Source of the DNA: Phycomyces blakesleeanus NRRL 1555(-)
Taxonomy: Eukaryota > Mucoromycota > Mucoromycetes > Mucorales > Phycomycetaceae
Reading direction: 5' to 3'
Length of the DNA stretch: 64,000 nt
Assembly: GCF_001638985.1 (NCBI RefSeq)
Contig: NW_017265141.1
Span: 1,667,001 to 1,731,000, forward strand
A program made the translations under genes and the position numbers. Positions 47,963 through 60,100 of this stretch are shown piece by piece. How positions within the stretch are numbered: the first letter of the stretch is position 1; each line of letters opens with the position of its first letter. The notes beneath the pieces were generated by a model that saw only the letters and a list, made by a program, of their open reading frames with translations, ran no database searches and had not been told where the DNA came from.

Positions 47963-50620
47963 CTATTCTTTAATAATTTTCCCCAACTTGCTTTCGTTGA
48001 TGAACCAAGCCAAGTCATCCTTACTCTTTTCCTTCTGAGCCAGATTTTTAATCCAATTAATTGTATTCACGGTAAGTCGGATTGGAAGTTCTTGCTCTTC
48101 CGATGTTCTCAAAATGCCAAACAAGAGAGATAGGTCCTGATGGTCTACCAAGGAAGCCAGGTACACATTGATAATCTGTTGGTCTACACCAGTGTAGGGA
48201 CCAGTAGGAAAAGGTACCGTTTTTGCCTGCTTCCGGATTGGAATAGGCACCTTTCCATATTCCTCAAAGCGGTACATCGAGTAGTCATTAAATGTTTTTT
48301 GGATTTGGTTGTGCTCGGCCTTGGCAAGGATTTGGTTGGAAAGAAGATTTAACCATGTCCGAGTATTGTTCTGGATGTTCTTTTTCTTCATTTCCTCCAA
48401 GATATCATCAACCTTGGATGAAGCGTCGCCTAAAAAGGCACTAGACCGTATCAGAGTGTTGTAGTCTTCTGTTGTCAGTTCAAAATCTTTACGGAGCGTT
48501 TCAATGATTTGGCCAGTCATAGTGGTATTTTGTGCGGAAACAGAGCATTCGAGAAGAGAGAAATATAATGGTTTGGTCATCTTATCTTGCCCAATATCAC
48601 GAGCCAACTCGCTCTTAACTGTAGCCAGGGCAAATCTGGCTTGTTCCGAATCACGAGCAGCAAGTGCAAGCATATGCTGGTACAAAGCAGCGTCGCGCTT
48701 AATACCATATTTCTTTGTCAAGCCCCAGCGATTCCACAAGGCAATATAGAGGCCTGATCCACCCAGACAAGTCATCATGTTCATGAATGTGTAACGATCA
48801 TAATTGACATCGTACTCCAGCATCAACTTTTCAATTTCAAAGAAGCGTTTATCCAAAAAGATCTTCTTTAATTTCTGGTTTTGAAAACTAGTCTTCACAG
48901 CTGAGTTGTACCGGAAGTAATCGAAGATGTAGTTTTCATTCTTGTGAGGAATACATGCCTTTAAAAGCGCACTGAAGTTACGATGGTTAACAACACTGAG
49001 GTTTTTGCTGAGCATCAAATGAAGGGTTTCGAGCGCCTTATCCAGGCGAGAATTCTTTGCACCATCGTTGTATTCATGTGTTCTCGCATAACCAGTCAGT
49101 AAGTAGCTGTATGTCGTTTCATTGGGCTGAATAGAGTGTTTGGTCATGTAGTTATCCACAAAGCCCTGTGCTCTTTCCATAGGGAACTGCTTGTTGTCAA
49201 GAGAGTTGGCAGTTGCCAAGTATCCGACAATATTGTTACATTCGTTAATGTTCAAGGGTCTTTTATCGTCATTCATAAGGCTCTCAGCCAATTCGTTCCA
49301 GGCTGCTGCCTTATCTTGGTCCAAATTTAAGGGAGCATTATGAGTACCCCGGATTCTAGCTTCATTCTTGTACTGGGCAACTAAATCTCGCTGGTAAGAC
49401 AATAATCGTACGGACGTGAGGTCGACAGAAGGATAGATTCGCTCGGTTAAATCAGAATATTTCTTTGTAGCTTCGATATTTCCACGGAACGCATTTGTGA
49501 GTGTCAGACTCTTTAACATATCCTTTGAGGGTGGTGTGTCTTTGAAAAGTTGCATGTGTTTGTCGACAAGCTCAGTCATTTGGCAATTTGCATAAGCTAA
49601 TATAGCATATTCAAAGATCTGTTTTTCGTCGACAGCTTCCAAGGCTTTTGGGGAATCTTTGATTTCTTTCAAGCATTCTGTCACTTTTAAAGGCTGACAA
49701 AGAATTCCATGGGCCTTTTTAATTATTTTTTTTAAAAGGGAGAAAAAAAAGATACATGTACAAAGTTATGTCAAGTTAGTTAAAGGTTATTCTTATTTCA
49801 AAATAGTAATTTATATGTATGTATATGTATATGTATATGTATATATTTACCCTGATTTTTGTTACCCATGCTGTTTGGGTTGTAAGTTTTGAATAAGGGA
49901 AAGTGGCTTCGAATGCTTGGAGGTACATTCTGAGAGCTTGTTCTCTACTAGTTCCCTTTAACTTAAAGCCAAGTCCCATTACTTTACACCACAGATCAAT
50001 ATCCTCCAGTATTTTTTTGTTTTTTGAGCGTGAGCTTTGGGTGAACCAATTGAGGACATAATTAATCTTGGCGATTTCTGTAGGGTTCTCACTCAAGAGA
50101 GTCACCAGGCGCTCGTAAATTTCTTTAGTAGCCAAATTCTTGGCATGGAGTTCCTTTACATAGTTGAAGGCTCCTTCGACATCACCGAGGGCTTCATAAC
50201 TAGCCAATTTTTGTGGAATATCGTCATGGACAGAAAAAAGAGGTTTGTTTTTTTTAATCGTTCCGACAGTGTTTCTAGTAACAGCTACTGGTTCATTTGT
50301 CTGATTGTTGGGACTCAATGTAGATGAGAACTGGCGAGTGGGATAGAAAGTGACAGCTAAAATATGACATGTCAACAGGCTTCCATTTTGAATGGCGATT
50401 GCTTACGGAGGTTCCTTGAAATAATGGGAGCAGAACGAGAGGCCAAACGATGAATGTTTGATTTCAATTGAATTCCTCTCGTCTTGAGCAAATTATTTCC
50501 TGCATAAAGTGATTGCAACATGGGAGCCCCCTGAACAGTGGAGTTGGTTGTAAGAGGCTTTAATTGACCCAACCAGGGAAAAGTTTCGAAAATAATAGCT
50601 TCGTGACGTATACGAATCAT
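47963..50620 (-). CDS. Pentatricopeptide-repeat-like mitochondrial protein
   Basis: Three exons in frame (50407-50620, 49851-50356, 47963-49714), about 823 aa. The N-terminus has a basic, hydroxylated stretch with few acidic residues and TFYPTRQFSSTLS near the first splice, consistent with mitochondrial import. The body is a long alpha-helical repeat protein: several ~35-residue units begin with patterns such as NETTYSYLLTGYART, NHRNFSALLKACIPH, YDRYTFMNMMTCLG, KPLYFSLLECSVSAQN and TEDYNTLIRSSAFLGDASSKVDDILEEMKKK, which look like pentatricopeptide repeats. PPR proteins bind organellar RNA and act in processing, stability or translation. I cannot assign a specific target. The start ATG is at 50620; an upstream TTG-initiated extension is not needed. 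It is divergent from the RRM gene at 50743. Confidence 0.75.
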
Positions 50621-50742
50621 GACGCGCTTTTCTTTTTTGGGAACATTCGAGGAACGCTTCAACCCCTCTTTTCTTTCTCTGTGATCTCTCTCACTTCTTT
50701 TTTTTTTTTTTTTTTTTCATCAACATTTCTTTTTTTGAAAGC
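50621..50742. promoter_or_regulatory. 122-bp divergent promoter between PPR and RRM genes
   Basis: The two start codons point away from each other across only 122 bp. The spacer contains TCTTTCTCTGTGATCTCTC, a T-run of about 20 (50698-50717) and CATCAACATTTC before the plus-strand ATG. Both 5' UTRs and core promoters must lie here. Confidence 0.6.
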
Positions 50743-52900
50743 ATGGCTCAAGACCTAACTGATGGATGCAAAGCACTTTATGTTGGAAATCTCGACAGCC
50801 GAGTGAATGAAGAAATTTTGACCCAGATATTCGCTGCCATCTCCGAGGTAGACAATGTCAAAATCATCCACGATCGTTACGTAAGTATCATTTTTATTAT
50901 TATTATTGGGGAGCCTTGCCAACTTTGGCTTCCCAAGTTTTTCTATTCTGGGATGGAATGGGAGACTAGAAAGCAAATGTCATCTGGAGAGGTTCCAAGG
51001 ATCAAGCCATAATTGCATAGCAGTCCACACAACCACTACACTTTGGTTTCCTACAGCCATTGTTTCTTTCATTTCTTCTGCTCTCAGTTGTCAAGTGAAA
51101 CGACTTCTGCTGACAATTGTTATTTCCCGATGGATATATACAACCAGGTGGCTTTCATATGGATAGATCACGGATAATCCATAAATTTGTCAGCCTGTGG
51201 TATTAGTGCACGGCAAGCTCCAAGGTTACAAGTACTCACTTTTTGCTTCCTTCAGTCTCTCTTCCATACTCTTTATTACTATTATCGCTATTAGTATTAT
51301 CATTATGATTTATTTGTGATATAAATGATTTTATAATAACTCATATGTTTTTTTTTTTGGTTTTTATACATGGGCTTATAAATTCTGTCCTTTCCTTTCT
51401 TTCTTTTTTCTTTCTTTCTATTAATGATATAGGCTACTCATGGAAGTATGAATTATGGCTTTGTTGAATTTCAAGATCATCAAGGAGCTGAAATTGCACT
51501 CCAGTCTATGGCAGGAAGAAAGGTGTTTGGGCAGGTAAGACAGGAGAGAATATGGATTAGAGTTATAACGTGTGTGTGTATTTATATACTTTTATACATA
51601 TTTAGGACATTCGTGTAAACTGGGCAACTCAGGGTTCAACCCAAAAAGAAGATACAAGTGGACATTACCATATTTTCGTTGGTGATCTGAGTCCAGAGGT
51701 CAACGACAATGTGCTTACAAAGGCTTTTAGTCCTTTTAGAAGTACTTCGTAAGTTGTAATTCAACCATCGTATATCAGATATATAAAAATATAAAGGAAT
51801 AAGAGGAAGAAGAAGAGGAAGACGGGCAAGAAAAGGAAACGGGGAAAGAAAGAAAAGTGTTATAGTAAACGTTTGACTAAGTCTTGGGGAGGGATCAATA
51901 GCGAAGCACGTGTGATGTGGGATCAAACTACCGGTAAATCAAGAGGATTTGGGTTTGTTGCATTTCGAGACAAAGCCGATGCCGAACAGGCAATTGCTAC
52001 CATGAACGGTGAATGGTTAGGCTCCCGTGCAATTCGTTGTAATTGGGCTAACCAAAAGGCGAGTGGACAACCCGGAATGCCGGTAGCTGGTCCTCCCGCT
52101 GCTACAATGGAAAGACAATTTGGTAAGATTTACAAAATTAAAATTAAAATCATATATATATAAAAGAATAACAAGAAGGAAAATAAGAAAGGATATTAAC
52201 AGTCTGGTCAATATTGACGCAAAGATTCTGTAGCAACATCGGCCAACATGTCGTACGAACAAATTTTTGCCCAGACTCCACACTATCAAACCACTGTCTA
52301 TATCGGCAATTTGCCCCATGGCATCACACGTAGGTCACTGATCGAGCGATCCATAGTCAGCAAAACTAAGAAACCTGAGCAGAGCAAGATATTGCACCTT
52401 ATTTCCAGCAATACGGATATGTAACCGACATTCGCCTTCAGTCTGATCGCGGCTATGCATTTGTTAAGTATGTTAAACATATATACATATTATATACATA
52501 TTATATACGCGTACACAAATCAAATTGTTTTCTAAAAAAAATAAATTATGTGTGTGTGTGTAGGATGGACTCTCATGCCAACGCTGCCACCTCGATTTTC
52601 GCTCTCCAAGGCTTTGCAATCGGTGGTCGCCCTGCCAAGTTATCTTGGGGAAAAGACCGTACAGCAGCAAACAACAATACCCAGCAATACGATCCTTATT
52701 CGTATAACTATGCCAACACGCCCTATGCCCAACAAAACTGGATGCAACCCGCAGGAAATGCTTACGACGTACAAGGCATGAGACCGCCAGCACAGGTTGC
52801 TGGTCCTCACGCTGCTCCAGGACCAGAGGCTGGAGGAAACCAGAACTGGGATCAGTATTATCAAAACTACTACAGTGCGGGGCACAACATGAATGCATGA
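50743..52900 (+). CDS. Three-RRM RNA-binding protein, TIA-1/Pub1-like
   Basis: Cytoplasmic/nuclear mRNA-binding protein that likely recognises U/AU-rich sequences. Seven exons keep frame: 50743-50880, 51433-51534, 51606-51748, 51902-52122, 52234-52329, 52389-52467, 52564-52900, giving about 371 aa. RRM1 has LYVGNL (RNP2) and NYGFVEF (RNP1). RRM2 has [12 protein letters not shown] and [14 protein letters not shown]3 has [11 protein letters not shown] and GYAFVK, with the usual degenerate RNP1. The C-terminus is Asn/Gln/Tyr/Gly/Pro-rich ([20 protein letters not shown]), a prion-like tail like those that drive Pub1/TIA-1 into stress granules. The 553-nt first intron is by far the longest. The acceptors at 52233 and 52388 were chosen because neighbouring AGs give stops. 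Confidence 0.92.
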
Positions 52901-53507
52901 GCCCCTCTTTCTATTGCTTAAGCGCGTGTATAATGAACTGAAGCACAATAAGAAAGAAAGAGGGTCAAGTATACGCAGTAGGGAGTCTTTTCTTTCTTTT
53001 ATTTACCTTTTGAAATACAACAAGCCTTTTCTTCTTATTTTTTCTTAACAACAAAAACATATATACACACACACACACATATATATATATACATATATAC
53101 ATACACACGCAAAAGAAGGAGTATATTTTCTTTAGGGCTATTATTTTATTTCATTTGGCGAAAGCATTTGCTATGTCATTATATATATCTCTATATCTAT
53201 ATCTTCCTTATTTTTTAGGGATATAACCAGATATTAGGTTGACTTAATAATCGACCAATCGACCAATCGACCAATCAATCAATCAATTATAGACTGCAGA
53301 ATATTTGCTTCTAATATATATATATATATATAAAAGTTATAATAGTAGCAAGAATATTGGTGTTTCTTTGAAATTTGAAAAAAAGGTACTCTTTTCTTTC
53401 TTTCTTTCTTTTGTTGTTGTTTCAAATAAACAGAAGACTAGCTTAGTCGATAATTGTATCAGACAGACATTTGACGCGTATTAAATTATATGTGAATTAT
53501 TGGCATT

Positions 53508-53538
<31 letters not shown>

Positions 53539-53692
53539 GTTTATTTACATGTGTACACATACATACATACATATGGACTATCTTGTTATATTTATTATAT
53601 ACTATATATTATTGTTATCTTTATCGTTATTGGTATTGGTATTTGTATTGGTAGTAGTATTGGTATTACTATAGTTATTATTTATATTAATA
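52901..53692. repeat. Convergent 3' spacer with TA/CA microsatellites
   Basis: 3' flanks of the RRM gene and the MAPEG-like gene. CA and TA tracts at 53058-53105, ACCAATCG repeats (53250-53285), ATACAT hexamers (53508-53540) and TATTGG repeats (53626-53665). No gene. Confidence 0.6.
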
Positions 53693-54362
53693 TTACCAGC
53701 CTTGCTTGAAAGCAAGACCTCCGATCGCGAGAGTTAGACCGTAAAACATGAGGCTGTACATAAAGCGATAGTAGCGGTTATCGATCATTAACTCAGTGAG
53801 CGAGATCAAGATAGTGAATCCGACGTAACTATTGAATTTTGTTTTGTTATGTTATTTTATGTTCAGAACGATGATAATTGCGTATTTAGAGACTTAAAGA
53901 TACTTACATCCAAGCTATGATCATTACAGCACGGCCAGAACCACTACCAAACGTGTCGAGAACCAAGACAGTCAGCAACAGCATCATATTTTCAAAGGCC
54001 AATCTGTGGGCTCTCTTTAAAGGACTCTATTAAGATTGATATCCAAATAGTGCATATAGTTAGTATGGGTAAAGATGTCAAAAAGAAAAAAAAAAGAAAC
54101 AATGTTTGAGACTTACATGGAATCCGTTCTTTAGCTTCCAGGCAGGAACCTTTTCGCTACTTCCATGTCTTTCCTCAGTAGTGTGTCTGCCTTCGATATC
54201 ATGTTCGGGACCAGGCCCATGGTTTCTTTCAGCCTTGGAAAGATGGCGAAGACAGTAGAACAGTCCCCAGAAGACAAAGAGAGTGAAATAAGCAATCCAT
54301 GCAGTTCTAACATGGCCCTGTTGGGTAAATGTGTCGACTGTTAATCCGTTCTTGATAGACAT
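53693..54362 (-). CDS. Small multi-span membrane protein, MAPEG-like
   Basis: Three exons in frame (54117-54362, 53908-54026, 53693-53828) give 166 aa. The predicted product has an N-terminal membrane segment (AWIAYFTLFVFWGLFY), a polar His/Glu/Gly-rich loop, and then a block LKRAHRLAFENMMLLLTVLVL that resembles the RAHxNxxEN signature of MAPEG glutathione/eicosanoid membrane enzymes. Two or three further hydrophobic segments follow (MIIAWIYVGFTILISL, MFYGLTLAIGGLAF) and a short charged end FKQGW. The catalytic Arg/Asn set of true MAPEG enzymes cannot be confirmed, so membrane-protein status is secure and the family call is tentative. Confidence 0.72.
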
Positions 54363-57036
54363 TGATAGTTTGATAGTTTGATAGAATTAGAGATGAGAAA
54401 TATGATGGTTTTTGAAATTGATGTTTTCTGATGCTTTATATACTAATATATATTTTTTTTGATCTCCCATTTGTAGAACATACAAGGTGGGTGTTCAATA
54501 TATGTCTAAACTTCTTTATCGGGTGAAGTCTGGTGACCGAATATGTTTGCCAGCTACACACTTTACCCTTTTGGGTACGTCTACAACCTCATCTTTTGTC
54601 ATCGTTCAATAAGCACATAACTATAATACAATACATTAAAGCAAACAATGACAGCCAGAATACTCAAGTTATCTATCAGACCAAAAATAAATAATAATAA
54701 TGATAATAATGATAATAACAAAAAGGCGATTTTCTTGTTTTATCTGCAACTCCAATTGCATATCCAGAACTGTTGTGACAGATACTGTTGGCATCTGTAG
54801 TACAATGGTCAACTGAATATATCTATATCTATATAGCGCTTTAAAATATATATATTATCTTTTATATATAAATACATAATATACAGCCACATTTCTGTTA
54901 GAGAACCAGTATGAATTTTGTTGAATGAGTCCCTTGTACGCCTGTTTTTGTAAATGCACAGAAAATAAACCCAACAATATATCAATAATCTATTTAATGT
55001 CATATTCTCTCTCTCTCTCTCTCTTGTATTCTTTTTATTAGCTAATATATATATATATAAAAACAAAATCAACAATCAAAATTGTACAGTCAAAAAGTTG
55101 TATTTGCTTGACATGAAACACACCTATAGATTGTACAACACTACGAGAAATTTCTATTGGATGAGAATGCCTACTAAAAAGTCTTGTTTGTAGAAACAAC
55201 AAAATAAATATGCAGATTGGTGCAGCTATCTCACTTTACACAGACTGTGTGATCAATACCAAAGACTTTACTCGAAGGATCCAAACTCTTTAATCTCAAA
55301 ATTGATCTAGTCTTTTCAATACGCAAGATTCTATAATTTTTATTATTTTCTTTAGAAGCTACTATCCATAGTCTCCTTTACAATGTCCCTTTTTTTTGGT
55401 TTTTTTGTTTAAACTGAAATATTCCCGATCGCCTCAGGTAAATATTATTCTTATGGTGACGCATATATTACTTTCCCAATTATTTATGTCATGATTGTAT
55501 GTTAACTTGCTTGGATACCGAATGACTGTGAATGCAAGAAGACAAAAAAATTATATGCTTCATGACACAATCGTACGCTGAAGCTTGTGGTGACGAGTAT
55601 TGAATCATAGTCAACTCATTACTTGGACGATAAAAAAACAAGATATTCCTCCAAAGAGGTACAATAACATGGCTAAATTTATTTTCTTTTTTATTTTCTT
55701 TTTTAAAAAAAAAGTCAATATTAGATATCGAAATTACTCTATCTAAAGGATGTCTTTCTATCTAAATTGGTGAATAAATTATTGTTCTTTACAAAATTTG
55801 ACCAAAAGACAATAAAATATAAATAAAATAGAAATGGGTCTAGACGAGTCTAATGTGATGATTTGGACTTTCTCAACTTCTAAACAAAGAATTGAAACCA
55901 AAGAGGATGATATGTATGTCAAAGTAGAGAGTTGTCCAGTCTAATTTTTCCCATCATCTTGTTCATCCTTTTTCTTTTCTAACAACTGACTCTTCTTTTT
56001 CTTGTATATAAAAATAAATCCGAGTATGGTTTAGTTAGATCCACAGGGCCACAATTGTTCCAAATTTTTTTCTTACAAATAAACCAAAAGAATTTTGACC
56101 TACAGATTAATGCTATCGTGTCAATGAAATGATTTACAAACAAAAAAGCATAACAAACAAGCAGATTCAATAATATGATAATCTTGTTAACCTAAATATT
56201 ACTCTTTCTCTCTATCTTCTTCTTCTTCTTCTTTTGGTACTAACAAAGGACATCACCAAAATTACTGTTTATTCATTTGTTCTCATGATAATCCCACTAG
56301 AACGATCTTTTTTTTTAAGATTTTATTACAAAGGCCACGATCGTGTGTGAGTGTGTACTTTTGGAAGCTAATGAACAGGGGTAATAAACAGGATTAAATC
56401 TAAAACTGACATGTCGTTTGTCCTGTATTCTTGCTTTTCAAACGATATACCTTGCGATTTATCAGTTCTTTTAAAAAAAATCAGTAAATAAAATATGAGT
56501 ATTGATAATATCTTTAAGTAAATCTCTGCTCTTTCTGGTTACTTGATTTAAAGATAATTGTTATATTTCTATATATTCTCTTTTAAGAAAAAAGAAACAA
56601 TGTAAAACATGTATGATCACTGTGATAACTGCCAATTTCTAAGTTGTGAAGCTATGTCTTAAAGATAGAGAGAGAAATGGTGTCAAACTGATTAATACAA
56701 AGTCTGAGTGATATTATTACTACTATTACTATTTTCCCAGGGAAAATAGAGGGGTAGGGAGGATGCTTCTCAAGAGAGGTAGGTTAAAGTATGAACGTTT
56801 AGGAAATGGGATTTACAGTCACGCACCAGATCAAATTCAATTTTGCTATTAAATCAATATTTTATAAGCCATAAACAGCTTCACCTACCTACCTACCTAC
56901 ATACATACATATATACATACACGTATTTTTTCTTAAAAAAAAATCAATGTAAAAAGAAAAGAAAAGGGGTCTTGTGAATATATTTTATCTTGAAACATAA
57001 GAAAAAATAAGGATCCAAGAAGAATTCAAAAATACA

Positions 57037-57070
<34 letters not shown>

Positions 57071-57133
57071 CATATACATATGTTTTATAGCCTGAGGTGG
57101 CTTAATCATGGCTCTGGTGCCAATGTCTCATTT
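54363..57133. other. 2.8-kb spacer without recognisable genes
   Basis: Upstream of the MAPEG-like gene and downstream of the PHD gene. Contains (GATAAT) repeats near 54695-54720, a (CT)n tract near 55006-55024, TTC repeats (56215-56235), and CATA repeats (57035-57065). Only short AT-rich open frames, none with family motifs. Confidence 0.5.
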
Positions 57134-60100
57134 TTAGATATTGAATATTGATATTGATTTTGATGTAGATAGTTTTGGAGATAATGAGGGTGAGGGAGGG
57201 GTTTCTGATACTATTACTCTGCTCGAATGAGCATCATTTTCATTTGATTTGTCCTTCTTTTGAGATAAATTTTCAGGCTCATCCTTTATCAATGCAGCAA
57301 TGAGCTGTCAAAAGAACGAGAATTCTATCATTAATGGACTACTCACTGTCCTAGAATAGGTTCACCCACCTCGTTCCTCTTAATACTCTCCTCCTCAGAG
57401 TCTTCCAGCATATACACATCCTCTGGTTTAGGCCCCTTTTTCTCATGCTCCTCTATGTTTTTTTCGTCATTTCCCTTTTGACCGTCTCTGTTATGATTCC
57501 TATCCTCTTCTTTAGCTTCCTTATCGTCAGCATCGCTGTCTTTTCCCTTTTCTTTTTCTTTCTCATTGTTGTCTATCTCTCCTTTTTCCCGCTTGTCATC
57601 ATCTGCAGGAACGTCACTACCAGCCTCTTGGAGTGTCGACTTCGGGACCGATTCTTCTTTCTCCCTATCTAGACTAAGCGACTTTTTAGAAGAGTCCGCT
57701 TGATCAGGGAACGCCAGCTCGTCAAGGTCATCAAGGGGCACATCTGATTTAGTAGAGCTTGGGGAGCTTGGGACAGTCTCGGTCGAGCGTGGATCGCTAA
57801 ATGGCCGCGATTTTCGTGGTCTTCCACGACGACTGTGCACTGCAGGTGTTGGGGTGGGCTTTGTTATCTTGGGCTTTTGTATCTTGGGCTCCCTTGGAAT
57901 CCTCCGCTCTCTTAATTCCTTTGGTTTTTTATCCTTTGACCCCTTTGGTTCAACTATTTCCACATTTTCCACAGCCTCTTCTACTCCAGTGCTTGGCAAT
58001 ACAGAGCTAACTGGCCATGTTATTTTTCCCAGAGGCTCTCCGACCAACTCATGCCGGAAAATCATAAATGCTTCCTTTGCGCCAATAGGGTCTGAAATAT
58101 TCACAGTGTTTGCGTTGTCATTCTCCACTAGTTTTAGCCAAAATTCACGCAGAGAGCCACGGACATCATAGCCCATTTTCATCCCAAAGTAGTTGTCCCG
58201 TCTATCAACCCATTTGTTCCATTCGTCTAGGCGCTCTTCACGCGGAAGAGGGCGAACCTTAACTCTTTGGTCGTGCTCAAAACATCGGACAATACGTGTT
58301 TGTCTGTAGGTCTTTCGACACAGCATGTAGCGAAACCCACAAGTAACATGAAACCGTTCATCACATGAGGTTGCACTGCATTTTACACTTGCACCATATT
58401 GTGCATACATTGGTTCTTCGCACACGCCACATCTCTATCAAAGCATATGAAAATATGAATGTTTTTGTAAAAATAAATAAAAATAAACTTTTCTTCAAAA
58501 AAAAGGCAAAACTTACACCCTTCCAAGCTGAGAGTGGTACATTATCGAGCGTTATTTTTGAGATAGTTTGGGCATTACCAATGTCTACTTCTGGAACCCA
58601 GACAGCACATGCAATATGCGTCCATTCCACACCAAATAAAGGGTGTTCCAGTTTGCGAAATGCACCTCGAATATCAGGACAAAGAGCACAGGCCACAATG
58701 GTCTTTGGGTTTTCTTTGACAGCCTCACACCGATCACAGAACCAATCATCGGACTTTCCAGGACATTTGCTCAGTCCATAGCATTCTCTGTGAACAATGA
58801 CTTCGCAATCAGGGCCATCGCAATACACAAACGGGTTTGTATCATCGCACTCATCCTCAAAGCAAACACAGCAGACCTCAGGATCATTAAATTTCTAAAT
58901 AAGAATAATAATAATAACAAAAAAGAAAGAAAGAACATAAAGCCACACAAGTACTATTTATCAATACAAAAAATAACATCTAGTTTCGTTTCAATTTTTA
59001 GCAGCTCACCCATTGTTTCAACCAGCCTTTAACTTCTTTGATGCTTGTGCTCTTCTCATCGGACATCTCATTCTCAGAAGAGGTGTCTTCATTCAGACCA
59101 TTGGCGCTTTCTTCGCTAACAGATCCTTCACGCCCAGAGTCATATATATTGCCTTTGATAGACAATGATCTCTGGGAATGAGAGTCGAATTCAGAATTTA
59201 TACTGTTTTCTCGTGTCGTGTTTATTTTTGTATTTGATTCAACACTCGGAGATTGAGCAATGCTGTTGTGAGTAGAATCCAAATAGAAATTCATGTTATG
59301 TCCTTCAAATTGATTGTGTTCATCGCCTTCTTTAACATCATCATCGTCTTCGTTTTCTTCTTCTTCTTCTTCTTCTTCTTCTTCTTCGTCGTCGATATCA
59401 TCTTCATTAGCTGTTACGTTTACATTAACATCCTCCATATCATCATCGTCATCGTCGTCGTCGTCATCATCGTTATTCTCATTTTGATTAATATCTTTGT
59501 CGTTTTCCTCTCTCTCGTTATCTTGATCTTCCTCTTCTTCCTCTTCGTCGTTTACGCTTTTGTTTATACTTGGTTGTCTGCTTTCATATATATGACTCTG
59601 TTCTTTTTCATTATTATGGTTGCGTAGACTTCCTGAGCCGCTGTAGGTTTTATCCATTTCTTCGATATCTTCCATTTCTTCATCAAAAGTTTGTGTATTA
59701 TTGTTGGGGATGTAGGTTTCTGGTTGGTCGATATGACTTTTGTATGTCTGACGATAATCTTCTGAGCGAACCCGCGCCAATGTTTGCGTAGATCCTTGTG
59801 GTGAGAATCCTAGAACAGAATTATCTTGAATTTCGGGACTAAATTGGCCATAAGATTGGCTGTCTGGACTTCCAAAGGCCAACGTCGACTCATGCCGAAT
59901 GACTTTACGCTGAACTATGTGTACAGGATTAGACAAACCATAACTCTAGTCATTTCGGCCAATACTTACACGGAGGTCCAAATACGCCTGAATCTCCCCA
60001 TCTTGGTCGTTTGTTTTTAATCAGTTTAATCGGGTAAGCGTGCCGGAAATTGATGGGATCATGAGGATCATAGTGATCCGGGCGCTGAGGAGCTGACCAC

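Noticed and set aside
59253..59627. Hydrophobic 124-codon plus-strand frame
   Set aside because: Antisense of the Asp/Glu tracts in the PHD gene, which read as Phe/Ile/Val on the other strand.
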